Positions 50,696 through 58,892 of a stretch of DNA of 64,000 nt are shown here, one piece after another. Source of the stretch: DASYML01 sp036009045 (GTDB lineage: Bacteria > Acidobacteriota > Blastocatellia > Pyrinomonadales > Pyrinomonadaceae). The position numbers and the translations under genes were made by a program. The stretch's first letter is position 1, and every line of letters begins with the position of its first letter. The notes under the pieces are model-generated. The model saw nothing but the letters and a program-made list of their open reading frames with translations, did not search any database and was not told the DNA's origin. The DNA lies in NCBI GenBank assembly GCA_036009045.1, contig DASYML010000187.1, positions 62,001 to 126,000 of the forward strand. Reading direction: 5' to 3'.

Positions 50696-51256
50696 CTACT
50701 GTCTTTCGTAAAAACTCAAAGACGAGTCGCCCTGTTTGAGAATACGCCAGCGACGGAGGAGGCCGAGTTCGTCTTTGAGTTCCTTCTTGTGATGATGCTC
50801 TGCGATGAACAATCCGTCTTCGCGCAGCAGTTTACTTTCAGGAGCGCCGAGCGCCTGGAGCACGGGCGCGTATTCGAGCGCATAAGGCGGATCAAAAAAG
50901 ATGATGTCCCACCCTTCGCCGCCGCGCGTGCGGGTCCGCCGCAAAAATTCTCCGGCTTCGGCCATCAACACTTCCGTCATCTCCTCCGGCACACCGCACA
51001 GGTCCAGATTGGATTCGACGAGGCCGCACATCTTCCGCGAGCGGTCCACGAAGGTGACATGCGACGCGGCGCGCGAGAGGGCTTCGATGCCGACCGCGCC
51101 AGAGCCTGCGCAGAGGTCCAGGAATCGCGCCCCCTCTATGCGCGGCGCGATGACGTTGAAGAGCGTCTCGCGCAGGCGGTCGGAGGTGGGCCTGACCGCC
51201 ATCGAAGGAGGGCTGCGCAAGTTGCGCCCGCGATATGTTCCCGCGATAACACGCAC
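50696..51256 (-). CDS. rsmD: 16S rRNA (guanine-966-N2)-methyltransferase
   Basis: 186 residues from GTG 51256, giving VRVIAGTYRGR, the usual start of the family; a longer frame from TTG 51295 is possible. SAM motif FLDLCAGSGAVGIEALSR, RPTSDRLRETLFNVI and the catalytic FDPPY are intact. It methylates G966 of 16S rRNA in assembling 30S subunits. No ribosome-binding site stands out at either start. Confidence 0.9.
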   Translation of the reverse strand: MRVIAGTYRGRNLRSPPSMAVRPTSDRLRETLFNVIAPRIEGARFLDLCAGSGAVGIEALSRAASHVTFVDRSRKMCGLVESNLDLCGVPEEMTEVLMAEAGEFLRRTRTRGGEGWDIIFFDPPYALEYAPVLQALGAPESKLLREDGLFIAEHHHKKELKDELGLLRRWRILKQGDSSLSFYERQ

Positions 51257-51299
51257 GATGAATGCCAGTCTAAAGTCTGAAGTCCAAACTCTCAAGCCC

Positions 51300-51916
51300 G
51301 GCCCGTTGAATTAAGTTGAGACCTGACGGGCGGTCTCTCATGCGAGCGGAAAGGCGTTTCAATAATTGGACCAGGGGTTGGACCATGATTGGCCCAGCGT
51401 GCGCTAAAATCGTTGACATTTGTAGTTGATGTGATTATTCTGCTCCTGCTTCTTTTGTCCGGCGATGACGCTGCCCTTGCTTTAACATCACCGGCCCTCA
51501 TGAAGCACAAGCATCACAACAAGCGGAAGTCTTACCAATCTACAGTCTCTCAGCCCAGAGCAATTAGACTCTCACTGCTTCGGATTAATGGTCCGAAGTG
51601 GGGGAAGGTTTATCACTTGACCGGCGGATAAGGTCTGTGCTCGTGTTCCCGCATGAGCCACATCTTCGCAGCCGTTTGAGTGAGAATCCATAATTGTCTC
51701 TGTGCCGAGACTGGCCTGAGCAGACGGACCTCGCCTGCGCTTACTTCTGATTGATGATCCAGAAATGGACCGATCAAATATTCACAGGTTCCCTGGTAAA
51801 TAAGCAAGACCACTGAACTGGGCTACAAACCGATTACCACTGCTTACCAACGAAAAGCGCCCAGAACTTTTCACTTCAAAAAGTGGGTCCCCCACTTGCT
51901 AGGAGGGAATACGGAC
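51300..51916. other. intergenic region with TGGACCA pair
   Basis: Holds two TGGACCA sites 12 bases apart (51367, 51379). An AT-richer segment at about 51400-51600 and a possible short minus-strand gene (51613-51813) are the only other things seen. Confidence 0.45.
51613..51813 (-). CDS. possible small protein, unknown
   Basis: A 66-residue frame starting GTG, with ordinary amino-acid composition but no ribosome-binding site, no domain, and no co-directional neighbour. It could be chance. Confidence 0.22.
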   Translation of the reverse strand: MVLLIYQGTCEYLIGPFLDHQSEVSAGEVRLLRPVSAQRQLWILTQTAAKMWLMREHEHRPYPPVK

Positions 51917-53185
51917 ATGAAGCTTCTCAAAATTTTTGCGTTAATGTTATTCATTGCGGCCTTCTTCCTCCCAATGGCCTTCACCAGAAGCGTTCAGAGT
52001 CAGACGGGCGCGACAGAAGCCCCCGCAGGCTTTGACAATCTGACCAACAATTCAATCTCCCAGGCGACTTTCAATGCCGACATGGCAGTGTTCGAGGAGA
52101 GAGACGACATCGCTAAAGGTCTCGGCCCCGTCTACAACACGCAGAGTTGCGCCGAGTGTCACCAGAATCCTGTGAGCGGCGGCATCAGCCAGATCACGGA
52201 ACTGCGTGCCGGACACCAGGACTCTGCGGGCAACTTCGTGGATGGTCCGGGCGGCTCGCTTATCAATGACCGTGCGACGAACGCGGGGATTCAGGAACGC
52301 GTCGGGGGCGCGGAGACAGTGCGTACTTTCCGCACCTCTCTCAACATCCTCGGCGACGGCTTCGTTGAAGCCATTGATAGCAACACCCTCGTCGCCATCG
52401 CCAATAATCAACCGGGCCAGAGCGGCGGGCAGATCGCGGGTCTTTTCATACAGGTTCCAGTACTTGAAGCACCCGGCCAGAAACGCGGCGGTCGCTTCGG
52501 TTGGAAGAATCAGCAGGCGAGCCTGCTCTCCTTTGCGAGCGATGCCTATCTCAACGAGCAGGGCATCACGAACCGTCTCAACCTGGTGGAGAATACCAGC
52601 CTGGGCCGCTTCGTGGGATTCGGCTCCGGGTTCGACCCTGTTTCCGACACTACGCCCTGCGCGAATAATCCGAGCGTCAAATGCGGCGAAGACCCTGACA
52701 ACGACATAGACGCTTTCGCAGCGTTCATGCGTGGGACGAAGGTTCCGCCGCGCGACACAGCACTCGCCGCGACTGCGGACGCGCAAACAGGCGCGGCCCT
52801 GTTCAACCAGATAGGTTGCAACATCTGCCACGTTACTTCAATCACGACCTCTCCGGCGGGGACGGTCATCAACGGCGGGGCGTTTACAGTCCCGGCGCAA
52901 CTCGGCAACAAAATCATTCACCCCTACAGCGATTTTCTGCTGCACGACGTAGGGACAGGCGATGGCATCGTCCAGAACGGCGGCCAGCTAAGCGCGAATC
53001 AACTACGCACAGCGCCTTTGTGGGGCATGCGTACGCGTGACCGCTTGATGCACGACGGCGAGAATTTGACGCGTGACACTGCCATCCAGCGCCACGCGGG
53101 CGAAGCCACCTTCGTGATTAACAACTACCGTTCGCTCAGCACGACGCAGAAGAACCAGCTGATAACATTCCTCAACTCGCTGTAA
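51917..53185 (+). CDS. secreted di-heme oxidoreductase-like protein (DUF1111)
   Basis: 422 residues from MKLLKIFALM, with AGGAGGG nine bases upstream. A signal peptide, then two c-type heme sites: C78-A-E-C-H82 and C301-N-I-C-H305. GLGPVYNTQSCAECH and HPYSDFLLHDVGTGDG match the DUF1111 (DHOR) family, which resembles di-heme peroxidases. Function in vivo is unknown; electron-transfer or thiol oxidation roles are proposed for relatives. It is alone between an unoccupied region and a hairpin. Confidence 0.85.
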   Translation: MKLLKIFALMLFIAAFFLPMAFTRSVQSQTGATEAPAGFDNLTNNSISQATFNADMAVFEERDDIAKGLGPVYNTQSCAECHQNPVSGGISQITELRAGHQDSAGNFVDGPGGSLINDRATNAGIQERVGGAETVRTFRTSLNILGDGFVEAIDSNTLVAIANNQPGQSGGQIAGLFIQVPVLEAPGQKRGGRFGWKNQQASLLSFASDAYLNEQGITNRLNLVENTSLGRFVGFGSGFDPVSDTTPCANNPSVKCGEDPDNDIDAFAAFMRGTKVPPRDTALAATADAQTGAALFNQIGCNICHVTSITTSPAGTVINGGAFTVPAQLGNKIIHPYSDFLLHDVGTGDGIVQNGGQLSANQLRTAPLWGMRTRDRLMHDGENLTRDTAIQRHAGEATFVINNYRSLSTTQKNQLITFLNSL

Positions 53186-53190
53186 GTCTG

Positions 53191-53290
53191 AAAGGCAGGA
53201 GACAGAAGCCGGGAGCCAGGAGCCAGAAGGAAAAGCGATAGCATGCTCTTCATGCTGGCTCCTGGCTCCCGGCTTCTGTCTCCTGCTTTT
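53191..53290. repeat. heptamer hairpin, word GGAGCCA/GGAGACA
   Basis: Between the convergent di-heme gene and recG; arms of about 40 bases with loop GCGATAGCATGCTCTTC. The recG stop codon begins at its right edge. Confidence 0.9.
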
Positions 53291-55637
53291 ATCCTACCGC
53301 TGCGAGGCCGAAGCGCGGGTCTGCGCGGATGTGTTCGATGAGGCGTGAGGCTTCGCGTGTCATGCGGCGCGTGGTCAGGTAATGTTCCGCTTCGCGGCGG
53401 GCTTCCTCAAGAATCAGCACGTCGCGGACCAGATTGCCGATGCGGAAGGTGGGGAGTCCGCTCTGGCGTGTGCCCATCACCTCTCCCGGCCCACGAATTT
53501 CCAGGTCCTTCTCCGCGATGCGAAACCCATCGTTAGTCTCTTCCATAATTCCGAGGCGCTCGCGCGCGACGCTCGTCTGTTTCTCCGAAGCGAGCAGGAC
53601 GCAGAAACTCTTTTCGGCTCCGCGACCGACGCGCCCGCGCAGTTGATGCAGTTGCGAGAGGCCGAAGCGCTCGGCATGTTCGATGACCATCACGGAAGCG
53701 TTGGGAACGTCAACTCCGACTTCCACGACGGTCGTCGCCACGAGGATGTGAGTCTCGCCGTTGACGAAGCGGCGCATCCCTTCTTCCTTCTCGGCGGTCT
53801 TCATCTTGCCGTGCAGCAATCCGACATTGAAGTTGGGAAAGACGCGGTCGCGCAGTTGTTCATACATGCGCGTCGCGTCCTTCAAATCCATCTTCTCAGA
53901 TTCTTCTATGAGCGGGTACACGACGTAAGCCTGTCGCCCTGCCCGCACCTCACGCTCGACGCCCTTATAGACGCCCGCGCGCTGGTCCTCTCCAACGACG
54001 ACGGTCTTGATGGGAGTGCGGCCCGGCGGCAGTTCGTCAATCACGGAGACATCCAGATCGCCATAAGCGGTCATCGCCAGTGAACGCGGGATAGGCGTGG
54101 CGGTCATCACGAGCACGTCGGGGTTGAAGCCGCGCGCGCGCAGTTCCGCGCGTTGCAGGACGCCGAAGCGATGCTGTTCATCTATCACGATGAGGCCCAG
54201 TTTTTGAAACTGGACCGATTCCTGTATCAACGCGTGAGTCCCTATGATGGCGTGTACGTCTCCCAGAGCGATCTCTTTATGGAGACGTTTTTTCTCTGCG
54301 GCGCGCAGGCTGCCTATGAGGAGTTCGACGCGGAATGGGGTTCTGGCGAGCAGTCTCTTGACGTTGCGCGCGTGCTGTTCGGCGAGGATTTCCGTAGGGG
54401 CCATAAGCGCCGCCTGATAGTTATTCTCTATCGCCGCCAGCATCGCCTGCAACGCGACGATGGTCTTACCGCTGCCGACATCCCCCTGGAGCAACCTGTT
54501 CATAGGCGCATCCGATTGCATGTCGTCGAAGATACGCGCGATGACGCGTTCCTGCGCGCTCGTCAACTGAAAGGGCAGGATGGACGCGATGCGTTCGCGC
54601 ACGAGGTCCGTGAGTTCTATGAGAGCGCCCTTCGCTTCCTTGATTCTTTCGCCGCGCCTTAAGCCGAGCGCGAGCGCGACCCAGAAAAACTCTTCAAAGA
54701 TGAGGCGCAGGTGCGCCGGGCTGCGCGCGCGTTCATATTCCGCGAGCGGGACATCTTCCGCCGGAAAGTGTATGCGCCGGAGGGCTGCGGCGCGGCCTAT
54801 CAGTTTTTGTCTGGCGAGCAAATCCGGGGGCAGCGTCTCGCCTATGCTCTGGTCGTCAAGCTGTTCCAGCACGGCGTGCATAATCTCGCGCAAACGCTTG
54901 GCGCGAAACTCTCCCAGCTTGCGATAGACGGGCACGCGACGGCCCACATGAATCGCCGCCAGCGAAGGATCGTCCTCATTCTCCTCATCAACATCGAGCG
55001 CCTCTCCCGCATCGCCCAACTCTATTTCTGGACCAGCATCGCCTTCTGTCTCCTCCGCTTCGGCCAGTTGTAAGAGGGCGTGCTCCGGCGGCGTCCATGT
55101 GCCGGGCAGCATTTCCAGTTCGTCCGGCTTGTTGAGACGGAGCGCGAAAGTATTGCGCCGCGTGTCCCACTCCCATTTCCCGTAGGCGACGAAGCGAGCG
55201 CCGCGCTCGAATCTCTGCCGGTTGTAAGTGACGATGCGCTGGGCCGCGCGCCCGGACACGAACCACCACACGACGACGGGCTTGCCGGTCCGCAAAGGGT
55301 CTCCGGCGGTAATCTCGAAGATGTAAAGCGGTGGCGCTTTCGGTGAACGATTCTTGCCGACCTGAAAGCCGCCCGCGACTCTCACGTAGAGTTCAAGCGA
55401 AGCCTCCAGCCCGTCATAAAGGTCGCTGATGCGCGCGAGGTTCGAGCGGTCCTCGTAGCGCATCGGCAGGTAGTTGAGAAGGTCTTCGATGACGGCCTCG
55501 CTGGCATCCGTCTTGCCGACGAGCGTGGCGAGGGCGAGCGCGAGTTTGCGCGCCGTCGGCTGACCGAAGCGCGGAATGCCGAAGCGGTAGAGTTCAATGA
55601 CGGGAGTCTCTACGGTGAGCGGGGAACTGGCGACCAT
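53289..55637 (-). CDS. recG: ATP-dependent DNA helicase RecG
   Basis: 782 residues. It remodels stalled replication forks and Holliday junctions. N-terminal wedge/OB region (LPMRYEDRSNL), helicase motifs I GDVGSGKT, II DEQHRFGVLQR, III MTATPIPRSLAM, and V-VI VVEVGVDVPNASVMVIEHAERFGLSQLHQLRGRVGRG. An acidic insertion (about 205-240, EEENEDD-like) is not usual. Start ATG 55637 is used; GTG 55655 would add six residues. Confidence 0.95.
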   Translation of the reverse strand: MVASSPLTVETPVIELYRFGIPRFGQPTARKLALALATLVGKTDASEAVIEDLLNYLPMRYEDRSNLARISDLYDGLEASLELYVRVAGGFQVGKNRSPKAPPLYIFEITAGDPLRTGKPVVVWWFVSGRAAQRIVTYNRQRFERGARFVAYGKWEWDTRRNTFALRLNKPDELEMLPGTWTPPEHALLQLAEAEETEGDAGPEIELGDAGEALDVDEENEDDPSLAAIHVGRRVPVYRKLGEFRAKRLREIMHAVLEQLDDQSIGETLPPDLLARQKLIGRAAALRRIHFPAEDVPLAEYERARSPAHLRLIFEEFFWVALALGLRRGERIKEAKGALIELTDLVRERIASILPFQLTSAQERVIARIFDDMQSDAPMNRLLQGDVGSGKTIVALQAMLAAIENNYQAALMAPTEILAEQHARNVKRLLARTPFRVELLIGSLRAAEKKRLHKEIALGDVHAIIGTHALIQESVQFQKLGLIVIDEQHRFGVLQRAELRARGFNPDVLVMTATPIPRSLAMTAYGDLDVSVIDELPPGRTPIKTVVVGEDQRAGVYKGVEREVRAGRQAYVVYPLIEESEKMDLKDATRMYEQLRDRVFPNFNVGLLHGKMKTAEKEEGMRRFVNGETHILVATTVVEVGVDVPNASVMVIEHAERFGLSQLHQLRGRVGRGAEKSFCVLLASEKQTSVARERLGIMEETNDGFRIAEKDLEIRGPGEVMGTRQSGLPTFRIGNLVRDVLILEEARREAEHYLTTRRMTREASRLIEHIRADPRFGLAAVG

Positions 55638-55685
55638 CGAGCGTGATAATAACACAAGGGCTTAGCCGCTCTCAGAAAATCATCC

Positions 55686-55782
55686 ATAGAGCGCACAGAG
55701 CGCACAGAGCAGGAAGATGAGGAGCAAGCTTGCTCCTCATCAAACTCTTTTTCATCTGTGCGCTCTGTGAACTCTGTGGTTA
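55686..55782. repeat. heptamer hairpin, word CACAGAG/GCGCACA, with inner palindrome
   Basis: Outer arms of CACAGAGCG words; the centre (55716-55741) is a perfect 26-bp palindrome around AAGCTT. Upstream of the nucleotidyltransferase-like gene. Confidence 0.87.
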
Positions 55783-55879
55783 ATCTTAAAATGAAAGAAC
55801 CCTGACGCTGTTCCTGTTTAGACCCGACTGACTTATACTTGGGCCAACGAAGCTTAATTGAAAGAGAAGGAGAGCGAGC

Positions 55880-56359
55880 ATGGGACAAGACCCGAAGGAG
55901 ATGAGCGAAGAGGAGATACGCGAGCGCATCGTCAAACTGGGATTCGGTGGAGACGGCCAGCGTTTCGAGTCATTCTGTGAGACCTTGCGCGAGGGCTTGC
56001 CGCAGGGCACGGGCGTGGCGTTGCGTGGCAGCGTCGTGACTTCGGAGCGTTGGGAAGACGGCGCGCCCTTCGATGCGGACGGCGAGGGCACGAGCGACCT
56101 GGACGTGACGCTCATCGGTTCCAGGGTGATGGAATACTGGCTCGAAGATGCCTTCTATATTCCCGCCCTGCACACCAAACCGCTCGGAGACAAAGACCCT
56201 TCAATCGCGCCCGGTCTCAATCCTCTGCGCGAGTCGCTGCAAAAACTCGCGCGAAGGCCAGTCAACTTCCAGGCAACTTCAAATCTGGTCCTTTTTACAC
56301 GCGATGTCCTTCTCGGTCAGCGTTACTTCACCCTCATAGAGGCGGACGAATCCGCGTGA
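55880..56359 (+). CDS. nucleotidyltransferase-like protein
   Basis: 159 residues. The polymerase-beta-type signature is seen: ALRGSVVTS, then after a 13-residue insert GTSDLDVTLIG, so GS and DxD are both in place. Such domains transfer nucleotides to RNA, antibiotics or proteins. A start ATG with GGAG (about 55867-55871) is good. It overlaps the following phosphoesterase gene by four bases, implying a joint function. Substrate unknown. Confidence 0.68.
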   Translation: MGQDPKEMSEEEIRERIVKLGFGGDGQRFESFCETLREGLPQGTGVALRGSVVTSERWEDGAPFDADGEGTSDLDVTLIGSRVMEYWLEDAFYIPALHTKPLGDKDPSIAPGLNPLRESLQKLARRPVNFQATSNLVLFTRDVLLGQRYFTLIEADESA

Positions 56360-57105
56360 CCCTCAAACTGCTCAGCTATAACATACGCTTCGGCGGGCGC
56401 GAGCGAGAGGCGCAACTGGCACAGGTCATCCAAGGCATCGCGCCCGATCTGGTAGTCTTTCAGGAAGCGACGGACCCGCGCGTGATCGAGGGCTTATCCG
56501 GCAAGACGGAGATGCCCTACTGGGCCGCGCAAAGCAAACACTCCATAGCCTTCCTGAGCCGTCTCAAGATCGCGCATCACCAGTGGCATTACCCCGTCGG
56601 CTCCAAACATTCGTTTCTGGAAATCGTCCCGGCGAACCACGACCTGCGTATCTTCGGCCTGCATCTCACCGCGCGCTTCTCCAAATGGAGCGAGCGCAGG
56701 CGCGCACGCGAAATACACGCGCTGCTCAAAGGCATACAGGAACACCAGCACGGCTTTCACGTCCTGCTCGGAGATTTCAACACCCTCGCGCCCGGCGAAA
56801 TTCTGGACACCCAACGCATGCCCGCCTGGATTCGAGCCTTAATCTGGATTAGCGGGCGTGACATCCAACGCGACACCATCCAGGTCATGCTCGACGCGCA
56901 CTATCTGGACGGCTATCGCTACCTCTACCCTGACGACAAGGGCTACACTTTCCCCACCTGGGACCCTCACCTGCGCCTCGACTACATCTTCCTCCCCGAC
57001 GCACACGCCCCACGCCTCTCTTCCTGCCAGGTCATCCGCCAACCCGCAACAGTCGCCAAAGCCTCCGACCATTTCCCCTTGTTGGCCCAACTCGACGTTG
57101 CATAA
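56356..57105 (+). CDS. endonuclease/exonuclease/phosphatase (EEP) family protein
   Basis: 249 residues from GTG 56356. The EEP core is complete: LLSYNIRFGG, DLVVFQEA (metal Glu), HLTAR, VLLGDFNTLAP with the catalytic DxN, RLDYIFL and SDHFPLLAQL (D-H pair). The family cleaves phosphodiesters in nucleic acids, lipids or sugar phosphates. No signal peptide, so cytoplasmic. Coupled by a GTGA overlap to the nucleotidyltransferase-like gene. Confidence 0.85.
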   Translation: MTLKLLSYNIRFGGREREAQLAQVIQGIAPDLVVFQEATDPRVIEGLSGKTEMPYWAAQSKHSIAFLSRLKIAHHQWHYPVGSKHSFLEIVPANHDLRIFGLHLTARFSKWSERRRAREIHALLKGIQEHQHGFHVLLGDFNTLAPGEILDTQRMPAWIRALIWISGRDIQRDTIQVMLDAHYLDGYRYLYPDDKGYTFPTWDPHLRLDYIFLPDAHAPRLSSCQVIRQPATVAKASDHFPLLAQLDVA

Positions 57106-57122
57106 AAGGAGTCAATACTTCA

Positions 57123-57437
57123 ATGACTGAGACTGTCATCTCACGCAACGGCATCCCCATTCGTTTGACTGACGAGCGTTGGTCTCACATCGCGGAGGAG
57201 CATGTCGAATTGAGCGGGATGCGCGCAGATGTGCTCCGAACGATTACTGATGCCGAAAAAGTTCTGGCCGGTGGTGCGAGCGAACTTATGGCAGTCCGAA
57301 GGGTGGAAGCAGATAAGGCTCTCATTGTAGTATATCGTGAAGCGAGTGCGGCAGATGGATTCATCATAACCGCATTCTTGACTAAAAGATTGACGCGACT
57401 AGACCGGAGACAGCAGATATGGCCTTCCAAAACTTAA
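57123..57437 (+). CDS. putative RNase toxin of PBECR/barnase-like type
   Basis: 104 residues. ISRNGIPIRLTDERWSHIAEEHVEL, then a beta-strand rich C-half with LIVVYREA and DGFIITAFLTKRL, fits small barnase-EndoU-ColicinE5-RelE-like nucleases (PBECR). His in HIAEEH and Arg/Lys at the end are candidate catalytic residues. The DUF2283 gene overlaps its 3' end by 19 bases, the order typical for a toxin-antitoxin pair. Family call is from memory of motifs, moderate certainty. Confidence 0.6.
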   Translation: MTETVISRNGIPIRLTDERWSHIAEEHVELSGMRADVLRTITDAEKVLAGGASELMAVRRVEADKALIVVYREASAADGFIITAFLTKRLTRLDRRQQIWPSKT

Positions 57438-57646
57438 CCGAATATCTACGCATCGTTCCGGCTGTCATGCTCTCGCCACATCGTTATCTCTGGTCCAGTT
57501 ACGATGCCGAAGCCGATGTCATGTATATCAATTTTAAGAAGCCATCGCATGCTACGGACAGCGAACTGACGGATGACGATGTCATCATCCGTTATGAAGG
57601 CGATGAGATTGTCGGCTTGACCATCCTTCACGCCAGCACCCGTTGA
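57419..57646 (+). CDS. DUF2283 protein, putative antitoxin
   Basis: 75 residues. The DUF2283 signature is strong: SSYDAEADVMYINFKKPSHATDSEL, then DDVIIRYEGDEIVGLTILHAS. Small DUF2283 proteins often sit beside small nucleases or DUF4258 proteins and are suspected antitoxins. It overlaps the upstream gene, with CCGGAGA as ribosome-binding site inside it. An intrinsic terminator follows 130 bases later. Confidence 0.8.
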   Translation: MAFQNLTEYLRIVPAVMLSPHRYLWSSYDAEADVMYINFKKPSHATDSELTDDDVIIRYEGDEIVGLTILHASTR

Positions 57647-57774
57647 AGCAATGTGCCCGGCTATGAGTTGTACTGGTTAACAGGTGCGGATGGAAGGTGT
57701 GGGCGTTTGACCGTTGGGCCAACTTATCGTAGATTTTTAGTTAATCGGCGTTGAGGCTGAATGTCTCCGCCAGG

Positions 57775-57813
57775 AAGCGCAAGCGTAAGTGAGGACGCTT
57801 GCGCTTTCGTTTT
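57775..57813 (+). terminator. intrinsic terminator after DUF2283 gene
   Basis: AAGCGCAAGCGT pairs perfectly with ACGCTTGCGCTT (12 bp), then TCG and a run of seven T. It ends the plus-strand cluster that started at 55880. Confidence 0.85.
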
Positions 57814-57838
57814 TTTGAGGCTTGCTTTTTGCCTTCGC

Positions 57839-58282
57839 TTACTTGCTGGCGGCTGCTGTGGTGTTAGCGCAGTGCTCGTCGAAGGCGCGCGTCAGTTCTT
57901 CCGCGATTTGCTGTGGGCCTCTGGTTTCAATCTGGGAGCGTTCCAGCATGTAGACGAGTTGGCCGTCCTTGAGGATGGCGACGGAGGGCGAAGAGGGCTG
58001 GTAGCCTTTGAAATAACTGCGAGCCTTTTCCGTCGCTTCGATGTCTGCCCCGGCGAAGACGGTCGCCACTTTGTCCGGTCTGGCCTCATGTTGGAGCGCC
58101 TGCGCGATGCCCGGACGCGCCTTGCCCGCCGCGCAACCGCAGACGGAATTGACGACCAACATCAACGTCCCCTTGCTTTGATTGATACCCTCCTCGACCT
58201 GCTCAGGCGTCTTCCATTCCTCCACGCCGAGCCTGCTTAGCTCCTGTCTCATCGGGTAAATCATAAATTCTGGATACGGCAT
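57839..58282 (-). CDS. bacilliredoxin (BrxA/BrxB family)
   Basis: 147 residues with YPEFMIYPMRQEL, the active-site CGC (in NSVCGCAAGKARPG) and PSSPSVAILKDG, typical of YphP/YqiW proteins that remove bacillithiol from protein Cys. AAAAAGGAGAAT upstream supports the ATG. Whether the organism makes bacillithiol cannot be told here. It is alone between a terminator and the tsaE hairpin. Confidence 0.88.
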   Translation of the reverse strand: MPYPEFMIYPMRQELSRLGVEEWKTPEQVEEGINQSKGTLMLVVNSVCGCAAGKARPGIAQALQHEARPDKVATVFAGADIEATEKARSYFKGYQPSSPSVAILKDGQLVYMLERSQIETRGPQQIAEELTRAFDEHCANTTAAASK

Positions 58283-58300
58283 TTTCTATTCTCCTTTTTC

Positions 58301-58441
58301 ACTTTACAGTTTTCAGCTAACAGTATTCAGTCTCGAACCCCGATAGTCAAGTTAGTGTCGGCAATGAAAATCAGATAACCCGCCGCTTCTCTCAATCGCA
58401 GTTTGCTGAAAACTCAAAACTGGAAACTGTTCACCGTAAAC
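58301..58441. repeat. heptamer hairpin, word AGTTTTC/CAGTTTT, overlapping tsaE end
   Basis: Arms at 58301-58330 and 58405-58441 with a long unrelated middle (75 bases). The tsaE stop codon (58431-58433) falls in the right arm. Confidence 0.75.
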
Positions 58442-58892
58442 TAATGACTATCTCGCGCGGGGCATCGCCGTCTCCATCAATCGAAACGTGATAGACGGGA
58501 GAGGGCAGGGGATAGCGGCCCAGGCGTGCGCCCCATTCGATGACGACGACCGCCTGTTCATCCGTCAGCAACTCTTCCAGATCAACGGCGTGCGCCGCCT
58601 CCGCGCCTTCGTTCAGGCGATACAGGTCCAGGTGGTAGAGCCTGAGTCGGCCCGTGTAGAGATTGACGAGGGTGAAGGATGGGCTGGTCACTTCATCCTC
58701 GTCAACGCCGAGCGCGCTGGCGATGCCTTTGACTAAAATGGTCTTGCCTGCGCCGAGCGGGCCATCGAGGAGGAGTATCTCACCACCTTTGAGACGTTCA
58801 CCGATGCGTGCGCCGAGCGAGAGAGTGTCTTCATCGCTCTTGCTGGTCCAATTACCCGTCGGGAGTAAGCCTTGCGAAGCGTCCGTGCTCAT
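58431..58892 (-). CDS. tsaE: tRNA threonylcarbamoyladenosine biosynthesis ATPase
   Basis: 153 residues. P-loop LLDGPLGAGKTILVKGIA, TSPSFTLVNLY and HLDLYRL are family hallmarks; VIEWGARLG carries the conserved Trp-Gly. It drives turnover of the TsaBD complex that makes t6A. It overlaps the preceding gene by four bases (ATGA), so it is read from the same mRNA. The tail is partly repeat-coded. Confidence 0.93.
   Translation of the reverse strand: MSTDASQGLLPTGNWTSKSDEDTLSLGARIGERLKGGEILLLDGPLGAGKTILVKGIASALGVDEDEVTSPSFTLVNLYTGRLRLYHLDLYRLNEGAEAAHAVDLEELLTDEQAVVVIEWGARLGRYPLPSPVYHVSIDGDGDAPREIVISLR

Noticed and set aside
51389..51631. 80-residue plus-strand frame with a hydrophobic Leu run
   Set aside because: No ribosome-binding site, weak start, and the Leu/Ile run comes from a low-complexity DNA stretch.
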